Assembly: GCF_020535545.1 (NCBI RefSeq)
Contig: NZ_CP084752.1
Coordinates: 62,001-126,000 of the forward strand
Reading direction: 5' to 3'
Length of the DNA: 64,000 nucleotides
Origin: Roseateles sp. XES5
GTDB taxonomy: Bacteria > Pseudomonadota > Alphaproteobacteria > Rhizobiales > Rhizobiaceae
The notes under the pieces were generated by a model that searched no databases, was not told the DNA's origin, and worked only from the letters and a program-made list of their open reading frames with translations. A program made the translations under genes and the position numbers. How positions within the stretch are numbered: position 1 is the stretch's first letter; each line of letters starts with the position of its first letter. This document shows positions 45,534 to 56,413 of the stretch, piece by piece.

Positions 45534-46174
45534 ACGCGTGAAAACCGCGCGATGCGGCGCTGGACGAGGTCCATAGATGCCCCCATATGGTTAACCAAAG
45601 CTTGCCACGGGGCCCCGCCGGCGGGTTCGCGCAGAGATCATGGCAAATCCATCAAGATTATGACGCTTTTGGCTTTTCCCTTGCCATTGTGACATATCCG
45701 CCATAAAAGCAAAATCAGGGAAAAAGAATAGACGGGATAGAATCGCTTAGAGCAGGCAGCCACCCCTTACGGGACCTTTGGCGCCGAACCGGGCCTTCAT
45801 CCGCCGTCGCACCGCTTTTTCCCGGCCGATTAGATCGCGTAAACCGGCGGTGGCCGGAACAGTCAAGGTGGATTTCCACCAGTCGCCCTTACCCAAGGGC
45901 AATTTCATCGGACCCTATGGGTCCACTTTCATCGGACCTTACCGGGTCTATGGCACTGGCATTCTCGTTGGACGTTGATGTTGTCACAGCGGCACTTTTC
46001 AGAGGGTAACAGGCACCGGGACGTTCGCGTACCCGCCTCCCTCCGGTCGCTCACCCCTCACCGGGGCCTGACGGGAACTTACTTATCCGGCGCATCCCTC
46101 TCCTCCCCCGGCTCATCCCTTTCAGGGAAAAGCTCGCCGCCAGGATTGCGGCTGCGCCGAGGAGCTCAATCTAC
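45534..46174 (+). promoter_or_regulatory. Long rne leader region with paired hairpin repeats
   Basis: About 640 bp between amiC and rne. Two adjacent copies of TTTCATCGGACC (from 45903 and 45927) each begin a hairpin (GGACCC-TAT-GGGTCC at 45910-45924). RNase E leaders are commonly used for autoregulation by cleavage; this layout suits that, but no experimental support is claimed. The amiC promoter also lies here. Confidence 0.45.
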
Positions 46175-49039
46175 ATGGCAGAGAAAATGCTTATCGATGC
46201 GTCTCACGCTGAAGAGACGCGGGTTGTTGTCGTACGCGGGAACCGCATAGAAGAATTCGACTTCGAATCCCAATACAAGAAGCAGATCCGCGGCAATATC
46301 TACCTTGCCAAGGTCACGCGCGTCGAACCGTCGCTCCAGGCGGCCTTCGTCGATTACGGCGGCAACCGCCACGGCTTCCTGGCCTTCGCCGAAATCCACC
46401 CGGATTACTACCAGATCCCCCTCGCCGACCGTCAGGCTCTCCTGAAGGCCGAAGCCGAGGAGCATCGCCGCGACGACGATATCGAGCCCATCGAGACGGG
46501 CACGAGCGCGTCCGACGACAGCGACGCCCCGGCTGACGCCGTCGTCGCCGTCGAGGAGACCACGGTCGAAACCGTGGCCGAAGCCGAAGTCGTCGAAGCC
46601 TCCGCCGATCTTGCCGCCGAAGAGGCGCCAGCCGAAAAGCCGAAGAAGCCGCGCCGCACCCGCAAGGCCAAGGCGAAGACCGAGGACGCCCCGGCCGCCG
46701 AAGAGGCCGCCGCGCCGTCCGAAGGCAGCGACGACGAAACGCCCGGCGGCGCGATGGCCATGGCCGTCGACACGGACGAAGTCTCCGAGCCCGCCGAACG
46801 CTCGCGCGGCCGTCGCCGCCGCGATGACGACGACGATGACGACGATCACAACGGCGAAGAGAAGGAAATCATCGAATCCGTCGGCGCCGAAGACGCCATG
46901 GAAGAGGTGCCGGACCGCGTTCAGCGCAAGCCGCGCAAGCAGTACCGCATCCAGGAAGTCATCAAGCGCCGCCAGATCCTGCTCGTGCAGGTCGCCAAGG
47001 AAGAGCGCGGCAACAAGGGCGCGGCGCTCACCACCTATCTGTCGCTCGCCGGCCGCTACTCCGTCCTGATGCCGAACACGGCGCGCGGCGGCGGCATTTC
47101 CCGCAAGATCACCAACCTGCAGGACCGCAAGCGCCTGAAGGAAATCGCCCGCGACCTCGAGGTTCCGCAGGGCATGGGCGTGATCCTGCGCACCGCCGGC
47201 GCCAACCGCACCCGCGTCGAGGTCAAGCGCGACTTCGAATATCTGATGCGCCTGTGGGAGAACGTCCGCACGCTGACGCTCGCCTCGACCGCGCCCTGCC
47301 TCGTCTATGAGGAAGGCTCGCTCATCAAGCGCTCGATCCGCGACCTCTACAACAAGGACATCAGCGAGATCGTCGTTGCCGGCGAGGAAGGCTACAAGGA
47401 GGCGAAAGCCTTCATGAAGATGCTGATGCCGAGCCACGCGAAGGTCGTCCAGCCTTACCGCGACGTGCATCCGATCTTCTCGCGCTCGGGCATCGAAGCC
47501 CAGCTCGACCGCATGCTGCAGCCGCAGGTGACGCTGAAGTCCGGGGGCTACATCATCATCAACCAGACCGAAGCGCTCGTCTCCATCGACGTCAACTCCG
47601 GCCGCTCGACGCGCGAGCACTCCATCGAGGAGACCGCGCTCCAGACGAACCTGGAAGCCGCCGAGGAAGTGGCGCGCCAGCTTCGCCTGCGCGATCTTGC
47701 CGGCCTCGTCGTCATCGACTTCATCGACATGGAGGAGAAGCGCAACAACCGGTCCGTCGAGAAGCGTCTGAAGGACCATCTCAAGAACGACCGCGCGCGC
47801 ATCCAGGTCGGCCGCATCTCGCATTTCGGCCTGCTGGAAATGTCGCGCCAGCGCATCCGCGCCTCGGTTCTCGAATCGACCATGCAGACCTGCCCGCACT
47901 GCAACGGCACGGGCCATATCCGCTCGCAGTCGTCGGTCGCGCTGCATGTCCTGCGCGGCATCGAGGAACATCTCCTCAAGAACACCACGCACAACATCAC
48001 CGTCCGCACGACGCCCGACATCGCGCTCTACCTGCTCAACCACAAGCGCGGCACGATCATCGACTATGAGGCCCGCTTCGGCGTCGCCATCATCATCGAG
48101 GCCGATGCCCATGTCGGCGCGCAGCACTTCGCGATCGACCGTGGCGAGCCCGTCGAGAACCCGGTCAAGATCGAGCAGATCCTGCACTTCGAGCCGGAGC
48201 CCGAAGACGACGACATCGTGATCGAGGACGAGATCGACGAAGAAGAGGAAGAGGCAGCCCGCCCGGCCGCAGCCGCGCAGGGCGCCCAGGCCGCTTCCGA
48301 CGAGAACGGCCGCAACAAGCGCAAGCGTCGTCGCCGCCGTCGTGGCCGCGGCCGCGAGAACGGTGACGGCACTGACACGGCGTCCTTCGGCGGCGAACAG
48401 GCCGGCGACGAAGACGCGCTCGACGACGATGACGCCGAAGGCGATGGCGAAGAGGGTGCGGATGGCGTGCAGGCGGATGCCGGCGAGAGCGCCGACCAGC
48501 GCCGCAAGCGCCGCCGCCGCGGCAAGCGCGGCGGTCGCCGCAACCGTCCCGAGGACGGCTCGGTCGAAGCCGGCGCCGAGGGCGCCGACGATGCCGAAGG
48601 CGATGACGACGACGCTGAAAGCGTAGACACTGTCGAGGTTGCGGTTACCGAAGTGGCCGTCGCCGCCGAGGAAGCTCCCGTCGAAGCCGTTGCCGAGGAG
48701 GCTGTCGCCGAGGAAGCGCCGGCCAAGCCGAAGCGTGCCCGCCGCAGCCGCGCCAAGGTCGCCACGGAAACCGCGACCGACGAAGCCGCCCGCAGCGAGA
48801 TCGAGGCACAGCCCGCCCCGGTTGCCGCCGCCGAGGAAGCCGCCCCGGTCGAGCCGGATGTGGCGGAAGCCTCCGCCGATCTCGAGGAGCCGGCCAAGCC
48901 GGTGCGCGGCAATCGCGACATCTCCAAGATCGCGTCCGAGCCGGTGGTGAAGTCCTCCACGGCCAAGGAAGCCGCGCCCGAGGATGAGTCGGACAAGCCC
49001 AAGAAGGGCGGCTGGTGGCAGCGCCGCGGCTTCTTCTAA
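46175..49039 (+). CDS. rne: Ribonuclease E
   Basis: 954 aa. Start MAEKMLIDASHAEETRVVV. S1 domain at 35-120 interrupted by a large acidic/basic insertion (about 115-250; DDDDDDDDHNGEEKE run), the usual alphaproteobacterial form. Catalytic Asp residues in VSIDVNSG and VVIDFIDMEEKRN, zinc link CPHCNGTG (about 573). C-terminal tail is acidic with arginine-rich patches (KRKRRRRRR; KRRRRGKRGGRRN) and ends KKGGWWQRRGFF. Endonuclease of mRNA decay and rRNA processing. Confidence 0.95.
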   Translation: MAEKMLIDASHAEETRVVVVRGNRIEEFDFESQYKKQIRGNIYLAKVTRVEPSLQAAFVDYGGNRHGFLAFAEIHPDYYQIPLADRQALLKAEAEEHRRDDDIEPIETGTSASDDSDAPADAVVAVEETTVETVAEAEVVEASADLAAEEAPAEKPKKPRRTRKAKAKTEDAPAAEEAAAPSEGSDDETPGGAMAMAVDTDEVSEPAERSRGRRRRDDDDDDDDHNGEEKEIIESVGAEDAMEEVPDRVQRKPRKQYRIQEVIKRRQILLVQVAKEERGNKGAALTTYLSLAGRYSVLMPNTARGGGISRKITNLQDRKRLKEIARDLEVPQGMGVILRTAGANRTRVEVKRDFEYLMRLWENVRTLTLASTAPCLVYEEGSLIKRSIRDLYNKDISEIVVAGEEGYKEAKAFMKMLMPSHAKVVQPYRDVHPIFSRSGIEAQLDRMLQPQVTLKSGGYIIINQTEALVSIDVNSGRSTREHSIEETALQTNLEAAEEVARQLRLRDLAGLVVIDFIDMEEKRNNRSVEKRLKDHLKNDRARIQVGRISHFGLLEMSRQRIRASVLESTMQTCPHCNGTGHIRSQSSVALHVLRGIEEHLLKNTTHNITVRTTPDIALYLLNHKRGTIIDYEARFGVAIIIEADAHVGAQHFAIDRGEPVENPVKIEQILHFEPEPEDDDIVIEDEIDEEEEEAARPAAAAQGAQAASDENGRNKRKRRRRRRGRGRENGDGTDTASFGGEQAGDEDALDDDDAEGDGEEGADGVQADAGESADQRRKRRRRGKRGGRRNRPEDGSVEAGAEGADDAEGDDDDAESVDTVEVAVTEVAVAAEEAPVEAVAEEAVAEEAPAKPKRARRSRAKVATETATDEAARSEIEAQPAPVAAAEEAAPVEPDVAEASADLEEPAKPVRGNRDISKIASEPVVKSSTAKEAAPEDESDKPKKGGWWQRRGFF

Positions 49040-49067
49040 GCCCGTGCTTCTCTTCTGAAATCGAAAA

Positions 49068-49092
49068 GGCCCGGAGCGATCCGGGCCTTTTT
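49068..49092 (+). terminator. Terminator of rne
   Basis: GGCCCGGA, loop GCGA, TCCGGGCC, then TTTTT. Perfect 8-bp stem with GNRA loop, 29 bp after the stop. Confidence 0.92.
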
Positions 49093-49147
49093 CGTTGCTG
49101 CGCAGTTCCGGCGAAGACCGGCTCCCGAAGCTGCTCTATCCGCTGTT

Positions 49148-49254
49148 CTCTCACGCATGATCCGACGCCAAAGCGATATCGCTTCGGCTGGAAATGCTCT
49201 TTCCTCCTGTCGCATTGTCCGACGCCGAAGCCTGCCGCTTCGGCTGGAAATGCT
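49148..49254. repeat. Tandem intergenic hairpin repeat
   Basis: Two diverged copies of about 50 bp: CGCAT(G/T)-TCCGACGCC(A/G)AAGC...GCTTCGGCTGGAAATGCT. Each copy can fold through GCC(A/G)AAGC / GCTTCGGC. Similar short intergenic elements are scattered in Rhizobiaceae. Downstream of rne, before the SDR gene. Confidence 0.6.
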
Positions 49255-49331
49255 TCTGCTCAAATCGGGTGGCTGGCCCCTTGCCCTTCTGCGACACACC
49301 GCTCGTCAGAAACCCGCAAGGAGAAAATCCC

Positions 49332-50096
49332 ATGACCCGCCTCACCGACAAGGTTGCCATCATCACCGGCGCAAGCTCGGGCATCGGCCGCGCCGCCGCG
49401 CTGCTCTTCGCCCGTCAGGGCGCGAAACTCGTGCTTTCGGCGCGCGGGGCCGAACGGCTCGAAGCCGTCGCGCAAGAGATCCGGCAGGAGGGTGGCGCCG
49501 CCATCGCGATTGCCGGCGACGTCAGCGACGAAGCCCATCACAAGGCGCTGGTCGAGACCGCGCAAACGCAGTTCGGCGGCCTCGACGTCGCCTTCAACAA
49601 TGCTGGCACGACGGGGCCGGTCGGCCCGCTGCCGGAACTTTCGGCCGCCGAATGGCAGGCGGTGCTGGGCATCAATCTGACGAGCGGCTTTCTTGCCGCC
49701 AAATACCAGCTTCCGGCGCTGGAGGCGCGCGGCGGCGGCAGCCTCGTCTTCACCTCGACCTTCGTCGGCTATACCGCCGGCTTTCCGGGCCTCGCCGCCT
49801 ATGCGGCCTCGAAATCCGGGCTCGTCGGCCTCGTGCAGGTGCTCGCCTCGGAATACGGTCCGAAGGGCATTCGCGTGAATGCGCTGCTGCCCGGCGCGAC
49901 GGATACACCGATGGGACGGCACGTCGCCAACACGCCCGAGGCGCTGCAGTTCGTCGCCGGCCTCAATGCCTTCAAGCGCATCGCCGCGCCGGAGGAAATC
50001 GCCGAAGCCGCGCTCTTCCTCTGCTCGGACGCCGCCAGCTTCACCACCGGCACGGCCATGCTCGTCGATGGGGGCGTGTCGATCAACCGGGTCTGA
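49332..50096 (+). CDS. Short-chain dehydrogenase/reductase
   Basis: 254 aa from ATG 49332 (AAGGAGAAAATCCC upstream). Classical SDR: TGASSGIGRAA cofactor loop, NNAGTTGP, active site Ser (STFVGYTAG region) and YAASK. NAD(P)-linked alcohol or ketone conversion; substrate unknown. Stands alone between rne and an aminotransferase gene. Confidence 0.9.
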   Translation: MTRLTDKVAIITGASSGIGRAAALLFARQGAKLVLSARGAERLEAVAQEIRQEGGAAIAIAGDVSDEAHHKALVETAQTQFGGLDVAFNNAGTTGPVGPLPELSAAEWQAVLGINLTSGFLAAKYQLPALEARGGGSLVFTSTFVGYTAGFPGLAAYAASKSGLVGLVQVLASEYGPKGIRVNALLPGATDTPMGRHVANTPEALQFVAGLNAFKRIAAPEEIAEAALFLCSDAASFTTGTAMLVDGGVSINRV

Positions 50097-50180
50097 GCCG
50101 GGTCTGAGAAAGTGATTCAAGCGCCTGAAACATCGATTCCGTTTCCGCCCGCAAGGGCCTGAAACGGAATCCCTTTTCCC

Positions 50181-51332
50181 TCAGGCGAGCCAGGCCGCGA
50201 GGCGGTCCACCGCCTCGCTCATCTCCTCGAAGGAGCCGGCATAGGAAAAGCGCATGGTGTGGTGGCCGTCCTTCGGGTCGAAGTCGATGCCGGGCGTCGC
50301 CGCCACGTCGGTCTCGGCCAGCATGCGGCGGGCAAAGGCCATGCTGTCATTGGTGACCTGGCTGACATCGACATAGGCGTAGAAGGCGCCGTCCATCGGC
50401 GAGGCGATGGGCAGGCCGAGTTCCGGCAGGCGCCGGACGAGGAAATCGCGGTTGGCGCGGTAGGCGTCGCGATAGACGTTCAGTTCCGCCTCCGCGCCGA
50501 GCGCCGCCTCGGCGGCGATCTGCGAGAGTTCCGGCGCGGAGATGTAGAGGCTCTGGGCGATGCGCTCGACCGGGCGCACCAGCGCCTCCGGCAGCACCAT
50601 CCAGCCGATGCGCCAGCCGGTCATGCAATAGTATTTCGAGAAGGAGTTGATGATGACGGCCTCTTCGCCGAATTCCAGCGCCGTCGCCTCTTCGCCGACG
50701 AAGGTGAGGCCGTGATAGATCTCGTCCGAGATGAAGGCGATGGCATTGTCGCGGCAATAGGCCGAGAGCGCCGCGAGATTGGCCCGGCCCGTCACGGTGC
50801 CGGTCGGATTGGCGGGGCTGGCGAGGAGCACGCCGTCGATGCGGCCATGGGCGGCTGCGGCCGCCGCCAGCGCCTCGGGCGTCAGCGTGAAGCCGTTTTC
50901 CGCGCTCACCTCGATTTCCACCGTCTCGATACCGAGGGCGGCGAGGATGTTGCGATAGGCCGGATAGCCGGGGCGCGCGATGGCGACGCGGTCGCCGGCA
51001 TCGAACAGGGCGAGAAAGGCGAGATTGAAGCCGGCGGAGGAGCCGGTCGTGATGGCGATGCGGCCGGGATCGACCGAGACGCCATGCCGGGTGCGGTAGA
51101 AATCGGAAATCGCCTGGCGGAGCGAAGGAAGGCCGAGCGCGTCCGTATAGCCGATGCGGCCGATCTCCAGCGCCCGGCGGGCGGCAGCGCGGGCGGCCGC
51201 CGGCGCGGGGTGCACGGGCTGGCCGACGGCCATGGAAATCACCGGCCGGCCGGCGGCCCGGCGCTTCGTCGCCTCGGCGAGCACATCCATGGCATGAAAG
51301 GGTTCGACGGCGCCGCGGCGGGAGAGTTTCAT
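50181..51332 (-). CDS. Class I/II aminotransferase (PLP)
   Basis: 383 aa from ATG 51332. Fold-type I features: NPTGTVTGRANL, SDEIYHGL (Asp for pyridine N), SFSKYYCMTGWRIGW (PLP Lys) and the Arg-containing MRFSYAG near the C-terminus. Family of aspartate/aromatic aminotransferases; substrate not predictable. Divergent from the DsbA-like gene. Confidence 0.9.
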   Translation of the reverse strand: MKLSRRGAVEPFHAMDVLAEATKRRAAGRPVISMAVGQPVHPAPAAARAAARRALEIGRIGYTDALGLPSLRQAISDFYRTRHGVSVDPGRIAITTGSSAGFNLAFLALFDAGDRVAIARPGYPAYRNILAALGIETVEIEVSAENGFTLTPEALAAAAAAHGRIDGVLLASPANPTGTVTGRANLAALSAYCRDNAIAFISDEIYHGLTFVGEEATALEFGEEAVIINSFSKYYCMTGWRIGWMVLPEALVRPVERIAQSLYISAPELSQIAAEAALGAEAELNVYRDAYRANRDFLVRRLPELGLPIASPMDGAFYAYVDVSQVTNDSMAFARRMLAETDVAATPGIDFDPKDGHHTMRFSYAGSFEEMSEAVDRLAAWLA

Positions 51333-51539
51333 GGGAGGCCTTCCGGTTTCAGACGTGCCGTCTTCCTGCCGCAGAACGCCGGCATTCACAATCCCGCGAG
51401 GGCCGAAAATCCGCCGCTTTTGCCCTATCGTTTGCACGCGACCGACCATAAGGTCGTTGAAAGCGCTCAAGGGCGCATTGACGCGCGGGCGCTGGCGATG
51501 GCACTTCAGCAGCGCATCACGGACGAGGACAGGACAGAC

Positions 51540-52301
51540 ATGACATTCAAGACGAAGCTCGCGGCCACCGTCGCTCTCACCATCGCGGTCGCAGCGCCCC
51601 TTCCCGCCCTTGCTCTCGACGATGCGCAGAAGAAGGAGATGGGGGAATTCATCAAGGAATACCTCATCGAGAACCCGGAAATCCTTCTCGACGTGCAGGA
51701 GGCCCTGCAGAAGAAGCAGGAAGCCCAGCAGCAGGCCAAGGCCCAGTCCGCCATCACCGACAACGAGAAGGCGATCTTCTCCTCGCCCTACGACATCGCG
51801 CTCGGCAATCCGAAGGGCGACGTCACCATCGTCGAGTTCTTCGATTACAATTGCGGCTACTGCAAGCGCGCCCTCTCCGACATGGATGCGATCCTGAAGG
51901 AGGACAAGAACGTCCGCTTCGTCCTCAAGGAACTGCCGATCCTCGGCCCCGATTCGCTCGCCGCCCACAAGGTGAGCGCCGCCTTCCGCGATCTCGCGCC
52001 GGAAAAATACGGCGAATTCCACCGGGCCCTGCTCGGCGGTGAAGGCCGCGCGACGGACGAGAGCGCCGTGGCGCTTGCCGCCAGCATGGGCGTCGCCGAG
52101 GCCGATATCCGCAAGGCCATGGAAGAAAAGCCGCATGACGACGCCGTGCGCCAGGCCTATTCGCTGGCCAACGACCTCGGCATCACCGGCACGCCGTCCT
52201 ACGTGCTCGGCCAGGACATGGTCTATGGCGCGGTGGGCGTGGACGAGCTTCGCGAGAAAATCGCCAATGTGCGCGCCTGCGGCAAGGCAAGCTGCTCGTA
52301 G
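51540..52301 (+). CDS. DsbA-family thiol-disulfide protein
   Basis: 253 aa from ATG 51540. Signal peptide, then a short helical arm, then a thioredoxin-fold DsbA domain with active site CGYC (Cys105-Cys108) and cis-Pro in TGTPSYVL. Close to the alphaproteobacterial BdbD/Com1-like group. Periplasmic oxidoreductase or isomerase; ends in a Cys-containing ACGKASCS tail. Confidence 0.9.
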   Translation: MTFKTKLAATVALTIAVAAPLPALALDDAQKKEMGEFIKEYLIENPEILLDVQEALQKKQEAQQQAKAQSAITDNEKAIFSSPYDIALGNPKGDVTIVEFFDYNCGYCKRALSDMDAILKEDKNVRFVLKELPILGPDSLAAHKVSAAFRDLAPEKYGEFHRALLGGEGRATDESAVALAASMGVAEADIRKAMEEKPHDDAVRQAYSLANDLGITGTPSYVLGQDMVYGAVGVDELREKIANVRACGKASCS

Positions 52302-52447
52302 GCGCCATCTTCTCGCCACGCTGGCCGTGTTGAGCCTTTGGCTTGTGGACACGACCCTTTCGACCGGAAAACCCCATGTCCTTGGGGCTTTCCCTGCGGA
52401 AACCGCCGGTCTATAGGTAGTCCTCTATCCAGCATGCGGAATTGCGA

Positions 52448-52885
52448 ATGGCTTCGACCCTTTTCGTGCTCAACGGCCCCAACCTGAACGCACTCGGCAA
52501 ACGCGAGCCCGGTATCTATGGCGGCCAGACGCTCGCCGATATCGAAGCGCTGTGCAAAGCCGAGGGCGAGAAGCTGGGTTTTGCCGTCGATTTCCGCCAA
52601 TCCAACCATGAAGGCGACCTGGTCGACTGGATCCATGAGGCCGGCGACACCGCTGCCGGCATCGCCATCAACGCCGGTGCCTATACCCACACTTCGATCG
52701 CGCTGCACGACGCCATCCGCGCCGTGAAGATCCCGGTGGTCGAACTGCACCTTTCCAACGTGCATGCCCGCGAGGAATTCCGCCACAAGTCGATGATCGC
52801 GCCCGCCGTAAAGGGCGTCATCTGCGGCTTTGGCGCGCATAGCTATGTCCTTGCGCTCCATGCGCTCTCGTCCATCACGACATAA
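52448..52885 (+). CDS. aroQ: 3-dehydroquinate dehydratase, type II
   Basis: 145 aa from ATG 52448. Converts 3-dehydroquinate to 3-dehydroshikimate. Motifs: LNGPNLNALGKREPGIYG at the N-terminus with the catalytic Tyr, FRQSNHEGDLVDWIHEA, INAGAYTHTSIAL and VELHLSNVHAREEFRH. Normal length. First of the aroQ-accB-accC cluster, 24 bp before accB. Confidence 0.95.
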   Translation: MASTLFVLNGPNLNALGKREPGIYGGQTLADIEALCKAEGEKLGFAVDFRQSNHEGDLVDWIHEAGDTAAGIAINAGAYTHTSIALHDAIRAVKIPVVELHLSNVHAREEFRHKSMIAPAVKGVICGFGAHSYVLALHALSSITT

Positions 52886-52909
52886 GAAAAGAACCAGAGG
52901 CTCATTTCC

Positions 52910-53380
52910 ATGGCTGACAAGAAACACGGCATCGATCAGGCTCTGATCCGCGATCTCGCCAACATCCTCAACGAGACGGACCTGACCGAGATCGAAGTGG
53001 AGCAGGACGACCTGCGCATCCGCGTCTCGCGCGCCGGCACGCCGCAATATGTCCAGGCGCCCATCGCCGCCCCGGTCCAGGCCTTCGCCGCCCCGGCCGT
53101 CGCCGCCACCGCGGGCGCCGCGCCCGTCGCCGACGCACGCAACAACAAGAACGCCGTCACCGCCCCGATGGTCGGCACGGCGTATCTGTCGCCCGCCCCC
53201 GGCGCGCGCGCCTTCATCGAGGTCGGTGCGACGGTCAAGGAAGGCCAGACCATCCTCATCATCGAAGCCATGAAGACGATGAACCAGATCCCCGCCCCGC
53301 GCTCGGGCAAGGTGACGGAAATCCTCGTCTCGGATGCAAGCCCGGTCGAATATGGCGAACCGCTGATCGTCATCGAATAA
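52910..53380 (+). CDS. accB: Biotin carboxyl carrier protein of acetyl-CoA carboxylase
   Basis: 156 aa. A hinge rich in Ala/Pro (residues ~48-80) precedes the biotinyl domain with EAMKTMN, biotin on Lys122. Carries biotin between carboxylase and transferase halves in fatty acid synthesis. Paired with accC 10 bp downstream. Confidence 0.95.
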   Translation: MADKKHGIDQALIRDLANILNETDLTEIEVEQDDLRIRVSRAGTPQYVQAPIAAPVQAFAAPAVAATAGAAPVADARNNKNAVTAPMVGTAYLSPAPGARAFIEVGATVKEGQTILIIEAMKTMNQIPAPRSGKVTEILVSDASPVEYGEPLIVIE

Positions 53381-53390
53381 GGCGGGTCCC

Positions 53391-54737
<1,347 letters not shown>

Positions 54738-54752
54738 GGGGGCGTCGGTTCG

Positions 54753-55367
54753 ATGGCAGGGCGGCGCAGCCGGCACCCGGAAATCACCCCGGAACTCTTG
54801 CTGCGCGCCTATTCCATCGGGCTTTTCCCGATGGCCGATTCGGCCGATGACCCGGAGCTGTTCTGGGTCGAGCCCGATATCCGGGGCGTCCTCCCGCTGG
54901 ACGCCTTCCACGTCTCGCGCAGCCTCGCCAAGACGATCCGCCAGAAGCCCTTCGACATCCGTTTCGATACCGCCTTCGACGCCGTGGTCGCCGCCTGCGC
55001 CGAGGCCGCGCCGGACCGGCCGTCGACCTGGATCAACGCCAAGATCAAATCGCTCTACAGCACGCTGCACCGCATGGGCCATGCCCATTCCGTCGAGGCC
55101 TGGGCGGACGGCCAGCTTGTCGGCGGCCTCTACGGCGTCTCGCTCGGCGCGGCCTTCTTCGGCGAAAGCATGTTCTCGCGGCGCACCGACGCCTCGAAGA
55201 TCTGCCTCGTGCATCTGGTGGAGCGCCTGAAGACGAACGGCTTCCGCCTGCTCGACACGCAGTTCACCACCGAGCACCTCAAGACCTTCGGCGCCATCGA
55301 CGTGCCGAAGATCGACTACGAGGACATGCTGGCCAACGCGCTGGCCTCGCCCAATCTGCAGTTCTAG
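54753..55367 (+). CDS. aat: Leucyl/phenylalanyl-tRNA--protein transferase
   Basis: 204 aa. Transfers Leu/Phe to N-terminal Arg/Lys for the N-end rule. Motifs: [60 protein letters not shown]. It follows accC by 15 bp and probably shares its transcript. Confidence 0.93.
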   Translation: MAGRRSRHPEITPELLLRAYSIGLFPMADSADDPELFWVEPDIRGVLPLDAFHVSRSLAKTIRQKPFDIRFDTAFDAVVAACAEAAPDRPSTWINAKIKSLYSTLHRMGHAHSVEAWADGQLVGGLYGVSLGAAFFGESMFSRRTDASKICLVHLVERLKTNGFRLLDTQFTTEHLKTFGAIDVPKIDYEDMLANALASPNLQF

Positions 55368-55427
55368 CGCTTCCCGAACGCATCCCAGGATTGCTTTTGC
55401 GTGTCCTTCCTATAGTCTTGCCGGACT

Positions 55428-56366
55428 ATGGGGGATACGGATTTGAAACGCACCTACGCCGCCGCCGCGCTCTTTGTCCTCGCGCTGACAGGAAGCGCGC
55501 TTGCCGAGCCCTACCAGAGCATGTTTCCCGCCCGTAACTTCACGGACGAAGCCAAGCGCCATCTGGAGAAGCTGGATTTCAAGCAGGGCGCGATCCCGCT
55601 TCCGGGCGCCAATGCGACCCTGAACGTTCCCGGCAATTTCTATTATCTCGACCCCGAGGATACCAGGACCGTTCTCGTCGACATCTGGGGCAATCCCGCC
55701 GGATCCGGCGAGGGCACGCTCGGCATGATCTTCCCGGTGAAGTACACGCCGCTCGACGGCGACAGCTGGGGATCGGTCGTCGAATACAATGCCGACGGCT
55801 ATGTCTCCGATGTCGATGCGGCCAGCACCGACTATGACGAATTGCTGAAAACCTTGAAGCAGGCCGTCGCCGAGAACAATGTCGAGCGCGAGAAGCAGGG
55901 TTTTCCGCGCGTCACGCTGGTCGGCTGGGCGTCCGCGCCCCGCTACGATCAGTCCGCGCATGCCCTGCACTGGGCCCGCGACCTGATCTTCAGCGACGCG
56001 CAGGGGGCGCATACGCTGAACTATTCGGTGCGCGTGCTCGGCCGGGAAGGCGTCATGCAGTACAATTTCATCGCCAGCCTGCCGCAGCTCGAAGAGATCA
56101 AGGCCTCGATTCCCGACGTCATCGGGATCGTCCAGTTCGACAAGGGCAAGTCCTATGACGACTATCAGCAGGGCGACAAGCTCGCCGCCTATGGCATGGC
56201 CGGCATCATCGCGGCGGGCGCGGGTGCCAAGGTCGCAGCAAAGGCGGGCCTCATCGCCATCGCCCTCGCCTTTCTCAAGAAAGGCGGCTTCCTGATCGCG
56301 CTGCTGTTCGCGGGCGCCGGACGCTTCCTCAAGGGTCTCTTCAGCCGAAAGTCGCCGGGCGCCTGA
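55428..56366 (+). CDS. DUF2167 membrane-associated protein
   Basis: 312 aa with a signal peptide (AAALFVLALTGSALAEP). Domain DUF2167: QGAIPLPGANATLNVPGNFYYLDPEDTR, WGNPAG...GMIFPV, VGWASAPRYDQSAHALHWA. C-terminal hydrophobic stretches end in FSRKSPGA. Function unknown. The terminator stem (56356-56374) encloses the stop codon in its loop. Confidence 0.85.
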   Translation: MGDTDLKRTYAAAALFVLALTGSALAEPYQSMFPARNFTDEAKRHLEKLDFKQGAIPLPGANATLNVPGNFYYLDPEDTRTVLVDIWGNPAGSGEGTLGMIFPVKYTPLDGDSWGSVVEYNADGYVSDVDAASTDYDELLKTLKQAVAENNVEREKQGFPRVTLVGWASAPRYDQSAHALHWARDLIFSDAQGAHTLNYSVRVLGREGVMQYNFIASLPQLEEIKASIPDVIGIVQFDKGKSYDDYQQGDKLAAYGMAGIIAAGAGAKVAAKAGLIAIALAFLKKGGFLIALLFAGAGRFLKGLFSRKSPGA

Positions 56367-56381
56367 GGCGCCCGTTCTTTT
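56356..56381 (+). terminator. Terminator overlapping the DUF2167 stop codon
   Basis: CGGGCGCC, TGA loop (the stop codon itself), GGCGCCCG, then TTCTTTT. Perfect 8-bp stem built on the end of the coding region. Confidence 0.8.
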
Positions 56382-56413
56382 CACTGGGTCTTCCGCCTAA
56401 GGCGCCCTTTCTT

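Noticed and set aside
46166..48187. 673-codon minus-strand open frame across rne
   Set aside because: Composed of low-complexity reversed acidic stretches; the + strand is RNase E.
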